Shown: positions 1 to 8,835, counted from the stretch's first letter. The stretch: 64,000 bases of DNA from an uncultured Bacillota bacterium (GCA_949287095.1 CASEFA010000002.1:1-64000); one strand, 5' to 3'. Made by a program: numbers and translations. The notes: a model not told the origin generated them from the sequence alone.

Positions 1-74
1 CTCCAGTTGATGTTTTTGTGGTGATTAATATTATACCTGAGGTTGGAGCTATGTGCTCTTTTTATTTTTTGATT

Positions 75-572
75 TTACACCATTATATGGACATGACCAT
101 GTATCCTGTTTTTTACTGTGCTCTTGCTTACCTTATCCGTAATGCTTACCGCTTCTCCGCCTCGGCGATATGAGGTTTCCACTGCTTCTTCCAGTATCTT
201 TGCTTCGGCGTCCTCTGTCATTCTGCTTTTTTCCTCAATTCCAAGGTATCTATCAAGAAGGTATGTCCTTTCACCGGTCCTTTTATCTTTATACAGAGTT
301 TTTTCAAAGCTGATTTCGCCTAGGGACGTAAGCATACTCTTGCAGTCCTTGCGTACAACTTCCCATTTTTTCTTCCGCAATCCATTCTGTCTTATGGCTT
401 CATCCATCTGCCCGAAAACTTCACCTATGAAATCACAGCCAAGTTTTATTACAACATCCGTAACCCCATAAACGAACTCTGCGATTTGTGTCGGATTCTC
501 GAAAAAAATTCCACTGAGATTATCAAGTTTTTCTGTTCCCTTTTCGCAAAACTGTAGTATACTCTTAAACAT
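75..572 (-). pseudogene. ISLre2 (UPF0236) family transposase, N-terminal fragment
   Basis: The 165 codons match the N-terminal part of ISLre2-type transposases: a helical head, a conserved stretch around GEVFGQMDEAIRQ (about residues 50-62), and the segment ending STVKNRIHG. Family members are normally about 450-480 residues, so roughly two thirds, including the catalytic region, is missing. After IHG the reading frame runs into unrelated AT-rich sequence and stops. A good ribosome binding site (AGGAGG) precedes the ATG. The element is a dead remnant; homology beyond the left edge of the window cannot be excluded. Confidence 0.75.
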
Positions 573-724
573 AGAGACCTCCTATTAATGGTTTGTTGTG
601 GTAACTTCTATTTTACCATATTAGGAACGGTCTCTTTTTTCTTTTTGCTTTATTTCCCTACAATCATTTTACGCTAACATTCTCTTATCTCATTTTATCA
701 TTATTCACCTGACTCAATTGTCCT
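573..724 (-). mobile_element. Left-end flank of the ISLre2 remnant
   Basis: Short AT-rich stretch between the transposase fragment and the anti-sigma gene. On the minus strand the segment around 620-640 (GAGACCGTTCCTAATATGG) precedes the transposase ribosome site and is a plausible terminal inverted repeat of the insertion sequence, but the other end is not in view. The rest (640-724) holds nothing recognisable. Confidence 0.35.
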
Positions 725-1951
725 TTAATTTATATGTCCGTCATATACGGATACGTCGTCCAGGTACTCGTCGGGAATTGCCGGTATGAAGTACTGGACG
801 TATGAGTGCAGTCCGAAGTCCCATTCACCGTCGTCTACGTAGAAAACGTAGTAAGGCAGATAATATTCTTCGGTAACGGTGTAAATATACTTAAGATACA
901 CGCCTCTTATGTCGTCCGGAACGATTTTCTCAGCTTCGCCTGCAGGATCATACTGGCAGATATATTCCCCTTTCTCCAGCTTACCGCGGGCATCGTCCGG
1001 AGAGATAAGAGGGTAGTCTCCCAGTTTTTCGGCGGTGGAAAGGCCATCGTAGATTCGTATGTACTGTAATTTACCGTTTTCGTCAGGAATGAAATCCGTG
1101 TACCGGAAATCGTGGCTGAGGATTTTATCTTCCATAGTGCCGCTGTCGTCGTACACATGATAGTTACGTATAGAGACAGGGTACGAATTCGTGACAGTGT
1201 CATCTTCGTCTGCGTAATCGTGGCCTATTCCGTATTCTTTTGTGGAATAGTATACAGGGTTTTCGTATCCGAGCAGGTCTGAATATTCGTCGTAAAGATA
1301 CTTCAAAGCCTCCACAGCTTCCTCATCTGATGTGCTGCCACAGGTAAAGTCGTATTTTTCCGGCAGGTAAAGAGGTTCGGTGTACTCGATTTCCGTAAGT
1401 CCATTCGCATAGACGGTGAGAGTTGTATCGCCGGTGGTGCCTGTGATTGTAGTAACGCCTTCAGTTTCTTTCATATCGTTAAGGTAATCTGGGCATGTTT
1501 TGGTAATGGCTTCCCTGGACTGAAAATCCAAGCCAAGAGCCTTTGCTGCCGATGCGAATCTTTTTTCCAGTTCATCCTCACTCAGGCCAATCGGTGTACC
1601 TGCCCTGTGGTATGAGAGGTTTCTGTACACGGGCAGAGTCTCAAGGTCTGCATTCGAGTTCCAAGGGCTACCATTTTCAAACTCCTCAAAGCTGTAAAGC
1701 CATATGCCGGGCAGGAGTGACTTGTCTGAAGTGCTGCCTGGTTCTGTTGCGCCGGCTTTAGGAAGAACAGGAGCCTCCTGCTCCGGAGTCAGGAATCTGT
1801 CTCCCGCTGCGACTACCAGCAGGATACAGGCTGCCGCCGCAAAGGTAAATATATATTTCCTACCCCTTTTGCTCTTTTTGTAGGAAAGGGCTTCGGTGAC
1901 GTATTTGTCGTCGACTTCGCCGAGAGCATCGGTGAATTTCTCTATGTTCAT
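725..1951 (-). CDS. Membrane-anchored putative anti-sigma factor
   Basis: A 408-residue protein with a short cytoplasmic N-terminus (about residues 1-33, ending in a basic KKSKRGRK patch), one membrane segment (about 34-50) and a long acidic extracytoplasmic domain without recognised motifs. The start ATG overlaps the stop of the upstream ECF sigma gene (ATGA), so the two are translationally coupled. This arrangement is that of an ECF sigma / anti-sigma pair, with the short cytoplasmic tail expected to hold the sigma factor and the outer domain to sense a signal. The anti-sigma role is inferred from position and topology; no zinc-binding anti-sigma motif is visible. Confidence 0.7.
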   Translation of the reverse strand: MNIEKFTDALGEVDDKYVTEALSYKKSKRGRKYIFTFAAAACILLVVAAGDRFLTPEQEAPVLPKAGATEPGSTSDKSLLPGIWLYSFEEFENGSPWNSNADLETLPVYRNLSYHRAGTPIGLSEDELEKRFASAAKALGLDFQSREAITKTCPDYLNDMKETEGVTTITGTTGDTTLTVYANGLTEIEYTEPLYLPEKYDFTCGSTSDEEAVEALKYLYDEYSDLLGYENPVYYSTKEYGIGHDYADEDDTVTNSYPVSIRNYHVYDDSGTMEDKILSHDFRYTDFIPDENGKLQYIRIYDGLSTAEKLGDYPLISPDDARGKLEKGEYICQYDPAGEAEKIVPDDIRGVYLKYIYTVTEEYYLPYYVFYVDDGEWDFGLHSYVQYFIPAIPDEYLDDVSVYDGHIN

Positions 1952-2505
1952 ACTGACACCTCCCTTGAATTAAGATAATCGCGCATTTTGGCGCGGGTGC
2001 GCGTTAAGCGGACGGACACGTTATTTTCGGAGAGCCCCGTAAGAGCCGAGATGTCCCTGATGCTGTTCGAAAAGTAATACCTTCGCATAAAGATGACCCG
2101 GTTTTCCAGGGACAAAGTCTTCAGAAACTCTTCGATAATCCGCGCAAGCTCCGCCGATTCCATTTCATCGTCTACGGTGCGCGCGTCCGCAAGGCAGTTT
2201 TCCAGCTCCTCAAGGGCCACCGTGCACGAGCTGCTGCGCTTTGCCGCGGAGTTGCGCCGGTAACGGTTTATGGAGACGTTTCGCACGATCTTTGCGACAA
2301 AGGTTAAAAGGGGATTCGGTCTTGCCGGGGGTATGGCGTTCCACGCGCCCAGATACGCGTCGTTGACGCACTCGTCGGCGTCGTCAAGGTTACCGACTAT
2401 GTTAAATGAAATGCTGCGGCACGTCCTGCCGTACTTTTCGTCCAGCGACGATATGGCGTCCTCGGACCGGGCGAAAAACAGCTCGATTATGTACTCGTCA
2501 GTCAT
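1948..2505 (-). CDS. ECF-type sigma-70 family RNA polymerase sigma factor
   Basis: A 185-residue protein with region 2 (about residues 20-90, including the GNLDDADECVNDAYLGAW stretch typical of region 2.2-2.4) and region 4 (about 120-175, with the helix-turn-helix ISALTGLSENNVSVRLTRTR). Length and two-domain layout are those of ECF sigma factors. It forms a two-gene operon with the downstream membrane protein. A minus-strand TGTAACA element at 2555-2561 followed about 16 nt later by GTAG resembles ECF-type -35/-10 elements, suggesting autoregulation; this is inference. Start ATG at 2505 follows a GGAGG at good spacing. Confidence 0.9.
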   Translation of the reverse strand: MTDEYIIELFFARSEDAISSLDEKYGRTCRSISFNIVGNLDDADECVNDAYLGAWNAIPPARPNPLLTFVAKIVRNVSINRYRRNSAAKRSSSCTVALEELENCLADARTVDDEMESAELARIIEEFLKTLSLENRVIFMRRYYFSNSIRDISALTGLSENNVSVRLTRTRAKMRDYLNSREVSV

Positions 2506-3061
2506 GCAATCGCCTCCTCTCTCTTACTATATATACTACAGATTTATCGGGGAATGTTACATCAAAATGCGCTGGCGCGCGTATATTTTTCGATTTGGTC
2601 AAATCAAAATATGGACAGATAAAAGCCAAATTTTCTTGGTTTTTTCGGGGTATCGACCGTAAAAAGCCAATATCTGTACCATAATTTATGCCATTAATGG
2701 TTATAAATGTAAATTATTTGCGTTACCTCGGCTGCTTTTCTTGGTTTTTTTCTTCAAATTTTCGCTTTAAGCCAAGATTTTTTGGTTTTTATCACTTGTA
2801 TTTAGGATTTAGCCAAACTATTGTTGGTCTCCTCACGACAAAGCCGTGCAGCTCTTGCCCCAGAATCAGGGAATTGGGGAGACGGACCTGCGGAATTCTC
2901 CGTTAGAACTTTTATCGAGGAAATGTTGTCAATCCCGGATAATTAGTGTTATACTTAAGTGTCAAAGTTATTTTAGAGTGTACCCGGAAAGGCGGGCCGG
3001 ACCCGGTATAAACCGAGGCCGCCGCAGTTTTAAAGACGGGACGCTACTGAAGGAGGAAAAA
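2506..3061. other. AT-rich intergenic region with repeated CCAA-N6-TTGG palindromes and yhdT leader
   Basis: No gene is supported here. Three inverted repeats CCAA-N6/7-TTGG occur at 2626-2639, 2772-2785 and 2813-2827, each followed by T or by GGTTTTT, with a decayed fourth unit at 2731-2744. The right part is the promoter and leader of the yhdT-panF operon: TTGTCA (2926-2931), 18-nt spacer, TATACT (2950-2955), then about 105 nt of leader containing a GC-rich nested hairpin (GGCGGGCC near 2990 pairing with GGCCGCC near 3020, with CGGT-ATAA-ACCG inside). No known riboswitch class was recognised. Confidence 0.5.
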
Positions 3062-3487
3062 ATGAATACTACTGGACAGAATATGTCTGAGAAGGAGAAG
3101 AACCGTCAGATCCGGAAAGAGGCTATTGTTTCGGTTATACTGTATGCAGCCTTTTTCATCTGGTGGTACTTTACGGGCTACGGCATTGCGGAAAAGGGTA
3201 CGACAGAGACGTACACCTACGTGTTCGGACTGCCGATGTGGTTTTTCTTAAGCTGCGTTGTGGGATACGCCCTTTTTGTGGCGGCGACCATAATAGTGGT
3301 GAAGTGCTTCTTTAAGAATTTTGAGCTGGGGCCGGAGAGGGGCGAAGAGCCTGCAGCAACCGAATCGGCGCAGCCAGCCACGGAGACGGCGCCGGCAGCC
3401 ACGGAGCTGAAGCAGGCAGTCGAGACGGCGCAGGCAGTAACCGACGCGGCGCAGCCTTTCGTGAAGGGCGGTGAGCAGAATGACTAA
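3062..3487 (+). CDS. yhdT: YhdT family small membrane protein (DUF997)
   Basis: A 141-residue protein with two membrane helices (about residues 22-42 and 60-85) separated by a short acidic loop, the layout of YhdT/DUF997 proteins that accompany the sodium/pantothenate symporter PanF in many bacteria. The C-terminal 45 residues are a low-complexity Ala/Glu/Thr tail (repeated ATE/AQ units), which is unusual and probably cytoplasmic. The chosen ATG has a strong GGAGGAAAAA ribosome site; upstream in-frame codons lack one. Its last codons overlap the panF start by 8 nt, indicating coupling. Function of the family is not well established beyond association with PanF. Confidence 0.8.
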   Translation: MNTTGQNMSEKEKNRQIRKEAIVSVILYAAFFIWWYFTGYGIAEKGTTETYTYVFGLPMWFFLSCVVGYALFVAATIIVVKCFFKNFELGPERGEEPAATESAQPATETAPAATELKQAVETAQAVTDAAQPFVKGGEQND

Positions 3488-4970
3488 ATACACCGCCATA
3501 CTCATAGGAGTCCTTCTCGTATATTTGATCGTCAACCTGGTTGCGGGCCTTGTGGTGAGCCGCGCACAGGCAAGAAGGGACGCTAAAAAGAGCTTTCTGA
3601 ACAACTACTTCATGGGCGGAAGGTCCATGGGAGGACTGGTTCTCGCCATGACTCTTGTCGCTACGTTCACCAGCGCGTCCAGCTTTATAGGGGGGCCGGG
3701 AGTGGCATATGAGAAGGGACTTGTCTGGGTTTACCTTTCCATGGTACAGGTTCCGACGGCGTTTATAATTCTGTCCATACTTGGAAAGAAATTTGCGATC
3801 ATAGCCAGAAAGACCAACGCCGTAACGGTGACGGATTTCCTCAGGGAGAGGTACGGCTCTAAAGCTGTCGTCTGGTTTTCGTCTATCTGCCTGGTGCTGT
3901 TTTTCATAGCCCAGATGATGAGCCAGTTTATCGGCGGCGCGGTGCTGTTTCAGTCCATAACAGGACTTCCGTATATATACGGACTTGCGCTCTTTGGCAT
4001 AGTCGTAATAGTATACACTTCGGTGGGCGGCTTTAAGGCCGTGACCACCACCGACACCATACAGGGATTAATCATGGTGCTGGGAGGATTTATAATCCTG
4101 TTTACCATAATCTCCGCGGCAGGCGGTTTTGACAGCCTGGTGGAGAAGCTGAACGTGGAAAACCCCGACTGGGCCGACATAACGGCGGGGGGCACCACGA
4201 CGAAGGCATACGTCATGTCATTCTGGGTGCTGGTCGGAGTGGGAACCCTGGGACTTCCGCAGACAGCCGTAAGAGGCATGGGCTTTAAGGACACAAAGGC
4301 CCTTCACAGCGCAATGATCTACGGAACCATAGTAATCGGCTTCCTCATGCTGGTGATGCATATTTCCGGAGTTTTTGCCCCGGCGGTTTTAAGTCCCGAC
4401 GAGTTTGAAACCACCGATTATGTGGTACCTGCAATAGTGTTGAAGTATATGAACCCTGTGGTTGCGGGACTGTTTATCGCGGCGCCTCTCGCTGCGGTTA
4501 TGTCAACGGTGTCGTCCCTTCTGATTCTGGCTTCGGCGGCCATCGTGAAGGATCTCTACCTTAACTACATAGCCAGGGAGGAGACAAAGGCGGCTGCAGG
4601 CTTTGACAGAAAGATCAAGCACATGTCCCTGTGGGCGACCCTCATAGTGGGAGCCATAGTGTTCGTATTCACCATATATCCGCCGGATCTTATCGTGTGG
4701 ATAAACCTGTTTGCCATGGGAGGGCTGGAGTGCGCCTTCTTCTGTCCGATAATCTTCGGGCTCTACTGGAAGCGCGCCAATACGGCAGCCTGCCTGCTCT
4801 CCGGAGTCAGCGGCGTTTTGGCCTTCATAATCATGACGAGCTACAACGTGACGTGGCTGGGTTTATCGCCGATAGTACCGTCGATCCTGATTTCAATAGG
4901 AGCCTTCGTCATCGGGGCTTTTGCGGGAAAGCGGACTGCTCCCGAGAGGCTGGAGGTATTTTTCGAATAG
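3480..4970 (+). CDS. panF: Sodium/pantothenate symporter PanF (SSS family)
   Basis: About 496 residues, 12-13 predicted membrane helices, solute:sodium symporter fold. Recognisable family segments are NNYFMGGRSMGG after helix 1, the FTSASSFIGGPG motif of helix 2, and YTSVGGFKAVTTTDTIQG in the middle, which together fit PanF better than proline or glucose symporters. It would import pantothenate, the precursor of CoA and of the ACP prosthetic group, with Na+. The preceding yhdT gene supports this assignment. A GTG nine bases upstream (3471) is an alternative start; the ATG at 3480 has the better-spaced GGTGAG site. Confidence 0.85.
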   Translation: MTKYTAILIGVLLVYLIVNLVAGLVVSRAQARRDAKKSFLNNYFMGGRSMGGLVLAMTLVATFTSASSFIGGPGVAYEKGLVWVYLSMVQVPTAFIILSILGKKFAIIARKTNAVTVTDFLRERYGSKAVVWFSSICLVLFFIAQMMSQFIGGAVLFQSITGLPYIYGLALFGIVVIVYTSVGGFKAVTTTDTIQGLIMVLGGFIILFTIISAAGGFDSLVEKLNVENPDWADITAGGTTTKAYVMSFWVLVGVGTLGLPQTAVRGMGFKDTKALHSAMIYGTIVIGFLMLVMHISGVFAPAVLSPDEFETTDYVVPAIVLKYMNPVVAGLFIAAPLAAVMSTVSSLLILASAAIVKDLYLNYIAREETKAAAGFDRKIKHMSLWATLIVGAIVFVFTIYPPDLIVWINLFAMGGLECAFFCPIIFGLYWKRANTAACLLSGVSGVLAFIIMTSYNVTWLGLSPIVPSILISIGAFVIGAFAGKRTAPERLEVFFE

Positions 4971-4992
4971 AGCAGAGGAGGAGTGAATTGAA

Positions 4993-6192
4993 ATGTGTTG
5001 CGTGAGAAAAGTTACAGAAGATTTGTACTGGGTGGGAGCCAACGACAGACGACTTGCGCTCTTTGAGAACATACACCCTATACCCGAGGGAACGTCATAC
5101 AACTCATACGTTCTCACGGACGAAAAGACCGTTCTCATAGACACGGCGGACTGGGACGTTACGAGACAGTTCAGAGAAAACGTGGAGCACGTTTTGAACG
5201 GCAGAACCCTTGACTACATAATCATAAATCACATGGAGCCCGACCACAGCGCATCTCTTGCTCTCATGAGGGAGAAGTATCCTGATGCCGTTGTGATTAC
5301 TACCGCAAAGGCTGTAACCATGATGAAGCAGTACAGCCTGACTGACGAAAACGTTCAGGTTGTAAAGGAGGGAGATTCGATTTCCTTCGGAAAGCACGAG
5401 TTCACCTTCTACACCGCTCCGATGGTTCACTGGCCTGAGGTAATGGTCTCCTACGACAAAACAGACAAAGTGCTTTTCTCCGCAGACGCATTCGGTGCCT
5501 TCGGAAGCCTTGACGGCAGACTTTTCTCCGACGAGGTGGATTACCAGAGAGACTGGGCCGAGCCTGCAAGAAGGTACTACACCAACATCGTGGGAAAATA
5601 CGGCATGCAGGTTCAGAAGCTTCTTCAGAAGGCGTATACCCTCGACATAGAGTACATCTGCCCGCTCCACGGTCTCGTGTTCAGAGCGGCCAAGGACATA
5701 GCCTACATGGTGGAGAAGTACGACAAATGGAGCAAGTACGAGCCTGAGGAGAAGGGCGTTCTCATCTGTTACGCCTCCATGTACGGAAATACGGAGGAAG
5801 CCGCCTACCTGCTGGCCAGCAGGCTTTGTGAGAAGGGAATGACCAACGTGGAAGTAAGAGACGTTTCAAACACCCACGTTTCCTACCTCATTTCCTCGGC
5901 GTTCAAGCTGAGCAATCTGGCGCTCCTTTCCGTAACCTACAACAACAACCTGTTCCCGGTAATGGCCGAGTTCGTGGACGACATGGCAAGGCTGGGGCTG
6001 AAGAACAGAAAGGTTGCAGTGGTTGAAAACGGCACTTGGGCGCCTCAGGCGGGATCCATTCTCGTAAAGGACCTCGAGGCCATGGGAATGGAGATTCTGG
6101 GAGAAAAGACCACGATGATGTCATCTCTTAACGCCGATACGGCAGAGGTCGTTGAAAAGCTGGCGGACGAGATTGCGGCATCCATGAGATAA
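4993..6192 (+). CDS. A-type flavoprotein / flavodiiron protein (FprA)
   Basis: A 399-residue two-domain protein. The N-terminal metallo-beta-lactamase-like domain carries diiron ligands in HMEPDH (about residues 79-84), a further His in MVHWPE and Asp in SADAFG, and a His in PLHGLV. The C-terminal flavodoxin domain (from about residue 253) begins with the FMN phosphate-binding loop ASMYGNTEE. Family members reduce O2 to water or NO to N2O in the cytoplasm of anaerobes, fed by rubredoxin or coenzyme F420; no electron donor gene is adjacent. Start chosen at ATG after GGAGGAGTGA; the N-terminus CVRKVTEDLYWVG aligns with clostridial FprA starts. Confidence 0.92.
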   Translation: MCCVRKVTEDLYWVGANDRRLALFENIHPIPEGTSYNSYVLTDEKTVLIDTADWDVTRQFRENVEHVLNGRTLDYIIINHMEPDHSASLALMREKYPDAVVITTAKAVTMMKQYSLTDENVQVVKEGDSISFGKHEFTFYTAPMVHWPEVMVSYDKTDKVLFSADAFGAFGSLDGRLFSDEVDYQRDWAEPARRYYTNIVGKYGMQVQKLLQKAYTLDIEYICPLHGLVFRAAKDIAYMVEKYDKWSKYEPEEKGVLICYASMYGNTEEAAYLLASRLCEKGMTNVEVRDVSNTHVSYLISSAFKLSNLALLSVTYNNNLFPVMAEFVDDMARLGLKNRKVAVVENGTWAPQAGSILVKDLEAMGMEILGEKTTMMSSLNADTAEVVEKLADEIAASMR

Positions 6193-6250
6193 AACGTAAA
6201 ATGTAAGGGGGCGGCAGGGGCTGCCCTCTTTTTGATATGAGGAGGACAAA

Positions 6251-7438
6251 ATGATTTCGGACAGAATGAAGCCGCTGGTTGCGGGAAACTCGGTTATTAG
6301 GGCGATGTTTGAAGAGGGAAAGAAGATGGCTGAGGAGAGGGGCGCGGAAAACGTCTTTGACTTCAGCATAGGAAACCCCAACGTGCCTGCGCCGGAGGCT
6401 ATAAACAGGGCTATGAAGGAAATCCTGGACGGCGAGGATCCGGTAAAGGTACACGGTTACATGAGCAACGCCGGTTTCCCGGAGACGAGAAAGGCAGTCG
6501 CGGATAATCTGAACGAGCGCTTCGGCACGGCGTTCACCGAGAAGAACGTCATAATGACGGTGGGAGCGGGAAGCGCCCTTAACGTCCTCCTTAAAACCAT
6601 TTTAGACCCGGGAAGTGAGGTCATCGTATTCGCGCCTTACTTCGTGGAATACGACGCTTATATCGGAAATTACGGCGGCGTAAGGGTAATGGTGCAGACC
6701 TCCGAGGAAAACGGCTTCCTGCCTGACGGAAAGGCTCTGGCCGCCGCGGTGACGGAAAAGACAAGAGCGGTTATAATAAACAATCCGAACAATCCTACGG
6801 GAGTCATCTATCCGGAGGAGACCGTCAGGGAAATCGCTTCGGTTCTCCGGGAAAAGGAAGCGGAGTTCGGACATCCAATCTATCTGGTATCCGACGAGCC
6901 GTACAGGGAGCTGGCCTACGGCGGCAGACAGGTTCCTTTCCTGACAAAATACTACGACAACACGGTCATAGGCTATTCCTACAGCAAATCACTTTCCCTT
7001 CCGGGAGAGCGCATCGGCTACGTGCTCATTCCCGACGAGTCCGACGGAGCGGACGAGTTCATCGACGCCGCCACCATTGCAAACAGGGTCAGCGGATGTG
7101 TCAACGCTCCGTCTCTCATTCAGCTGGCCATCGGAAGGTGCGCCGATATCACCTGCGACATATCTTACTACGAGACTAACGGACGGCTTCTTTACGACGG
7201 GCTTACGGCTTTAGGCTTCAGCTGCGTAAAGCCTCAGGGCGCATTCTACCTCTGGGTTAAGGCTCCAGGTGGAGACGACAAAGCCTTCTCACAGGCGGCA
7301 AAGAAGTACGGCATCCTGATGGTTCCGGGAACGTCTTTTGCGGGACCGGGCTACGTCCGCATTTCCTACTGCGTGGCAAAGGAGACCATCGAAAGAGCCC
7401 TGCCGGCGTTTAAGAAGCTGGCGGAAGAAGTGCTGTAG
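6251..7438 (+). CDS. Pyridoxal phosphate-dependent aminotransferase, class I/II
   Basis: 395 residues with fold type I aminotransferase motifs: NNPNNPTG (about residue 177-184), the Asp of SDEPY, and the Schiff-base lysine in YSYSKSLSLPGERIGY (about 242-257). The C-terminal part ends with the substrate-carboxylate Arg in GYVRISYC. Close in type to aspartate/aromatic aminotransferases of Clostridia; the amino acid substrate cannot be read from sequence. A GAGGAGGACAAA ribosome site supports the ATG. It is the last gene before repeat copy A and is followed by no clear terminator of its own other than hairpins within that repeat. Confidence 0.88.
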   Translation: MISDRMKPLVAGNSVIRAMFEEGKKMAEERGAENVFDFSIGNPNVPAPEAINRAMKEILDGEDPVKVHGYMSNAGFPETRKAVADNLNERFGTAFTEKNVIMTVGAGSALNVLLKTILDPGSEVIVFAPYFVEYDAYIGNYGGVRVMVQTSEENGFLPDGKALAAAVTEKTRAVIINNPNNPTGVIYPEETVREIASVLREKEAEFGHPIYLVSDEPYRELAYGGRQVPFLTKYYDNTVIGYSYSKSLSLPGERIGYVLIPDESDGADEFIDAATIANRVSGCVNAPSLIQLAIGRCADITCDISYYETNGRLLYDGLTALGFSCVKPQGAFYLWVKAPGGDDKAFSQAAKKYGILMVPGTSFAGPGYVRISYCVAKETIERALPAFKKLAEEVL

Positions 7439-7526
7439 TGGGACGGTTTGGGGGGGTGGAGCGGAGGAGAAATCTTCCGCTCTGTTTTATTGCGGTTATG
7501 GAAATGACCTTTCAGGAATTGCCTTG

Positions 7527-7720
7527 TGGGCCGCAGAAGCTGAAAACAGCCGTTGCGGCCGACGCAATCTGTGCCACTCGGAGGGATTACGGTCAATGTG
7601 GCCGAGAAATCGGCTTTGAAAACCTGATGGAGAAGCGAAAATCTCGGCCACTTGCCGGGATTTTGCGCGTTTTACAGTAAAATCCGTGGGCCGTGAACAG
7701 GAAATCAAGGGCTCGCGGCC
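7527..7720 (+). repeat. Structured dispersed repeat, copy A
   Basis: About 194 nt, aligned without gaps to copies at 17463, 36060 and 37224. Visible inverted repeats: outer GGCCGC/GCGGCC enclosing GCTG-AAAA-CAGC (7529-7560); GTGGCCGAGA pairing with TCTCGGCCAC 30-40 nt later, with the alternative small hairpin GCCGA-GAAA-TCGGC; GGATTTT/AAAATCC around 7661-7685; GGCCGTGA/TCGCGGCC at the 3' end. Copy A is closest to copy B. It lies 88 nt after the aminotransferase stop and before the convergent frameshifted membrane gene. Confidence 0.85.
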
Positions 7721-7787
7721 GAGACCCTCGCTTTGACACGTCTGTGAGAACGCCGCTCCGCGAACAGCAATGCCGCCTGCGTAAAAA

Positions 7788-7818
7788 ACACCCCCGTGAG
7801 CAACATCAGCGGGGGTGT
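7788..7818 (-). terminator. Rho-independent terminator of the mscL unit
   Basis: Perfect 9-bp stem ACACCCCCG/CGGGGGTGT with a 13-nt loop, followed on the minus strand by TTTTTT. It lies just past the end of the frameshifted membrane gene downstream of mscL. Confidence 0.85.
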
Positions 7819-7832
7819 ATATCGTGAATAAA

Positions 7833-8215
7833 TTATTCCTTATAGTTTCTGTAAGCGTTGTGCAGGTAGTAGTAAGGGATTACCAGAAGCACGATGTTCA
7901 CGATGATGGTCGCCGTGCCGTTTCCGCTCTGGAGGAACGGTACCAGCTGGCAAAGGAACAGGATTATTCCCAGAATGACCGTGAGAATGGACTTTTTGTT
8001 GGAAAGAGCAAGTCCGATAAGTCCTGCCAGAATTTTGAATCCGTTAAACGCGTAAAGTCCTACAAGTCCGCCGAGGGCCCTTCGAGCTGGGTGCCGGTCA
8101 GGTCGCCTGCGGTAACATCCGAGCCCAGAATCATTCTGATGCCGATGATGGATATAACTCCGAGAGCTATAACCAGAATGCTGGCTATTCTTAAGTGTTT
8201 ACAACCTTTTCTCAT
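7833..8215 (-). pseudogene. Frameshifted small membrane protein gene
   Basis: Reading from an ATG at 8215 gives a start MRKGCKHLRIASILVIALG with one membrane helix, then a premature stop after about 50 codons. From about 8080 onward the next frame continues uninterrupted (ALGGLVGLYAFNGFKILAG and two more hydrophobic helices, ending HNAYRNYKE) to a stop at 7833. The total span, 383 nt, is one base short of 128 codons, so a single-base deletion near GAAGGGCCC (about 8075-8090) restores a 127-residue protein with about four helices. Family not recognised. It could be a real mutation or a sequencing error in a GC run. It is downstream of mscL and shares its terminator. Confidence 0.7.
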
Positions 8216-8243
8216 TGCAGTTATCTCCTTAATTAACTACATC

Positions 8244-8642
8244 CTATTTATTCTTCATAAGGTCTCTGATTTCGGTGAGCAGCTGAATGTCTTCAGGTAC
8301 AGGTGCAGGTTCTGCTGCCGCCGCATCTTCCTCGGCTTTCTTAACCTTTGCAGACATCTTGTTGAACGCCTTGAGGACGAGGAAAAGTGTGAATGCGGTA
8401 ATCAGGAACGTGATTATTGCCTGAATGAAGTTTCCGTACATTACGGAAGCACCGCCTACGGTGATGGAAAGGGAAGTGAAGTCGATCTGACCGAGGATAA
8501 GTCCGAGTATCGGAGTGATGATATCCTGGTTCAGGGAAGTCACTATAGCGGTGAACGCAGTACCGACGATAATGCCGACTGCCATGCTCATTACATCGCC
8601 CTTCGAAATAAACTCTTTAAATTCACGAATGAAAGCTTTCAA
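8244..8642 (-). CDS. mscL: Large-conductance mechanosensitive channel MscL
   Basis: 132 residues with the canonical MscL architecture: amphipathic N-terminal helix (FIREFKEFISKGDVMSMAVG), TM1 with the glycine-rich gate segment VGIIVGTAFTAIV, periplasmic loop, TM2 from about residue 68, and a charged C-terminal bundle after an Ala/Glu/Pro-rich linker. It opens under membrane tension to release solutes on osmotic downshock. The start is TTG at 8642 preceded by AGGAGGT at 7 nt. A promoter on the minus strand is visible: TTGATA (8705-8710), 17-nt spacer, TATAAT (8682-8687). Confidence 0.96.
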   Translation of the reverse strand: MKAFIREFKEFISKGDVMSMAVGIIVGTAFTAIVTSLNQDIITPILGLILGQIDFTSLSITVGGASVMYGNFIQAIITFLITAFTLFLVLKAFNKMSAKVKKAEEDAAAAEPAPVPEDIQLLTEIRDLMKNK

Positions 8643-8681
8643 TATTATTACCTCCTAAATTATAATCACACGAACTGAGCA

Positions 8682-8782
8682 ATTATATCAAAAAAAGTGT
8701 ATCTTATCAATGCTTTTAAAATACAAAAGGTGGATGATATATATAGATTCTATTGGATAGATGGGGATATAGTGTATATAAT
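8682..8782. promoter_or_regulatory. Divergent promoters for mscL (-) and TRIC channel (+)
   Basis: Minus strand: TTGATA at 8705-8710 and TATAAT at 8682-8687 with a 17-nt spacer. Plus strand: TTGGAT at 8753-8758, 18-nt spacer, TATAAT at 8777-8782. Confidence 0.65.
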
Positions 8783-8835
8783 TTTAGACGGAGATTAAAA
8801 GCTGACAGCGACATGCAGGAGAAGGAAGACAGAAT

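Noticed and set aside
2846-3061. N-terminal extension of YhdT starting at 2846
   Set aside because: It would run through the promoter and structured leader; the ATG at 3062 has a strong ribosome site and matches family length.
7815-8678. A 287-codon plus-strand frame across the mscL region
   Set aside because: Antisense to mscL and to the frameshifted gene; no ribosome site or recognisable domain.
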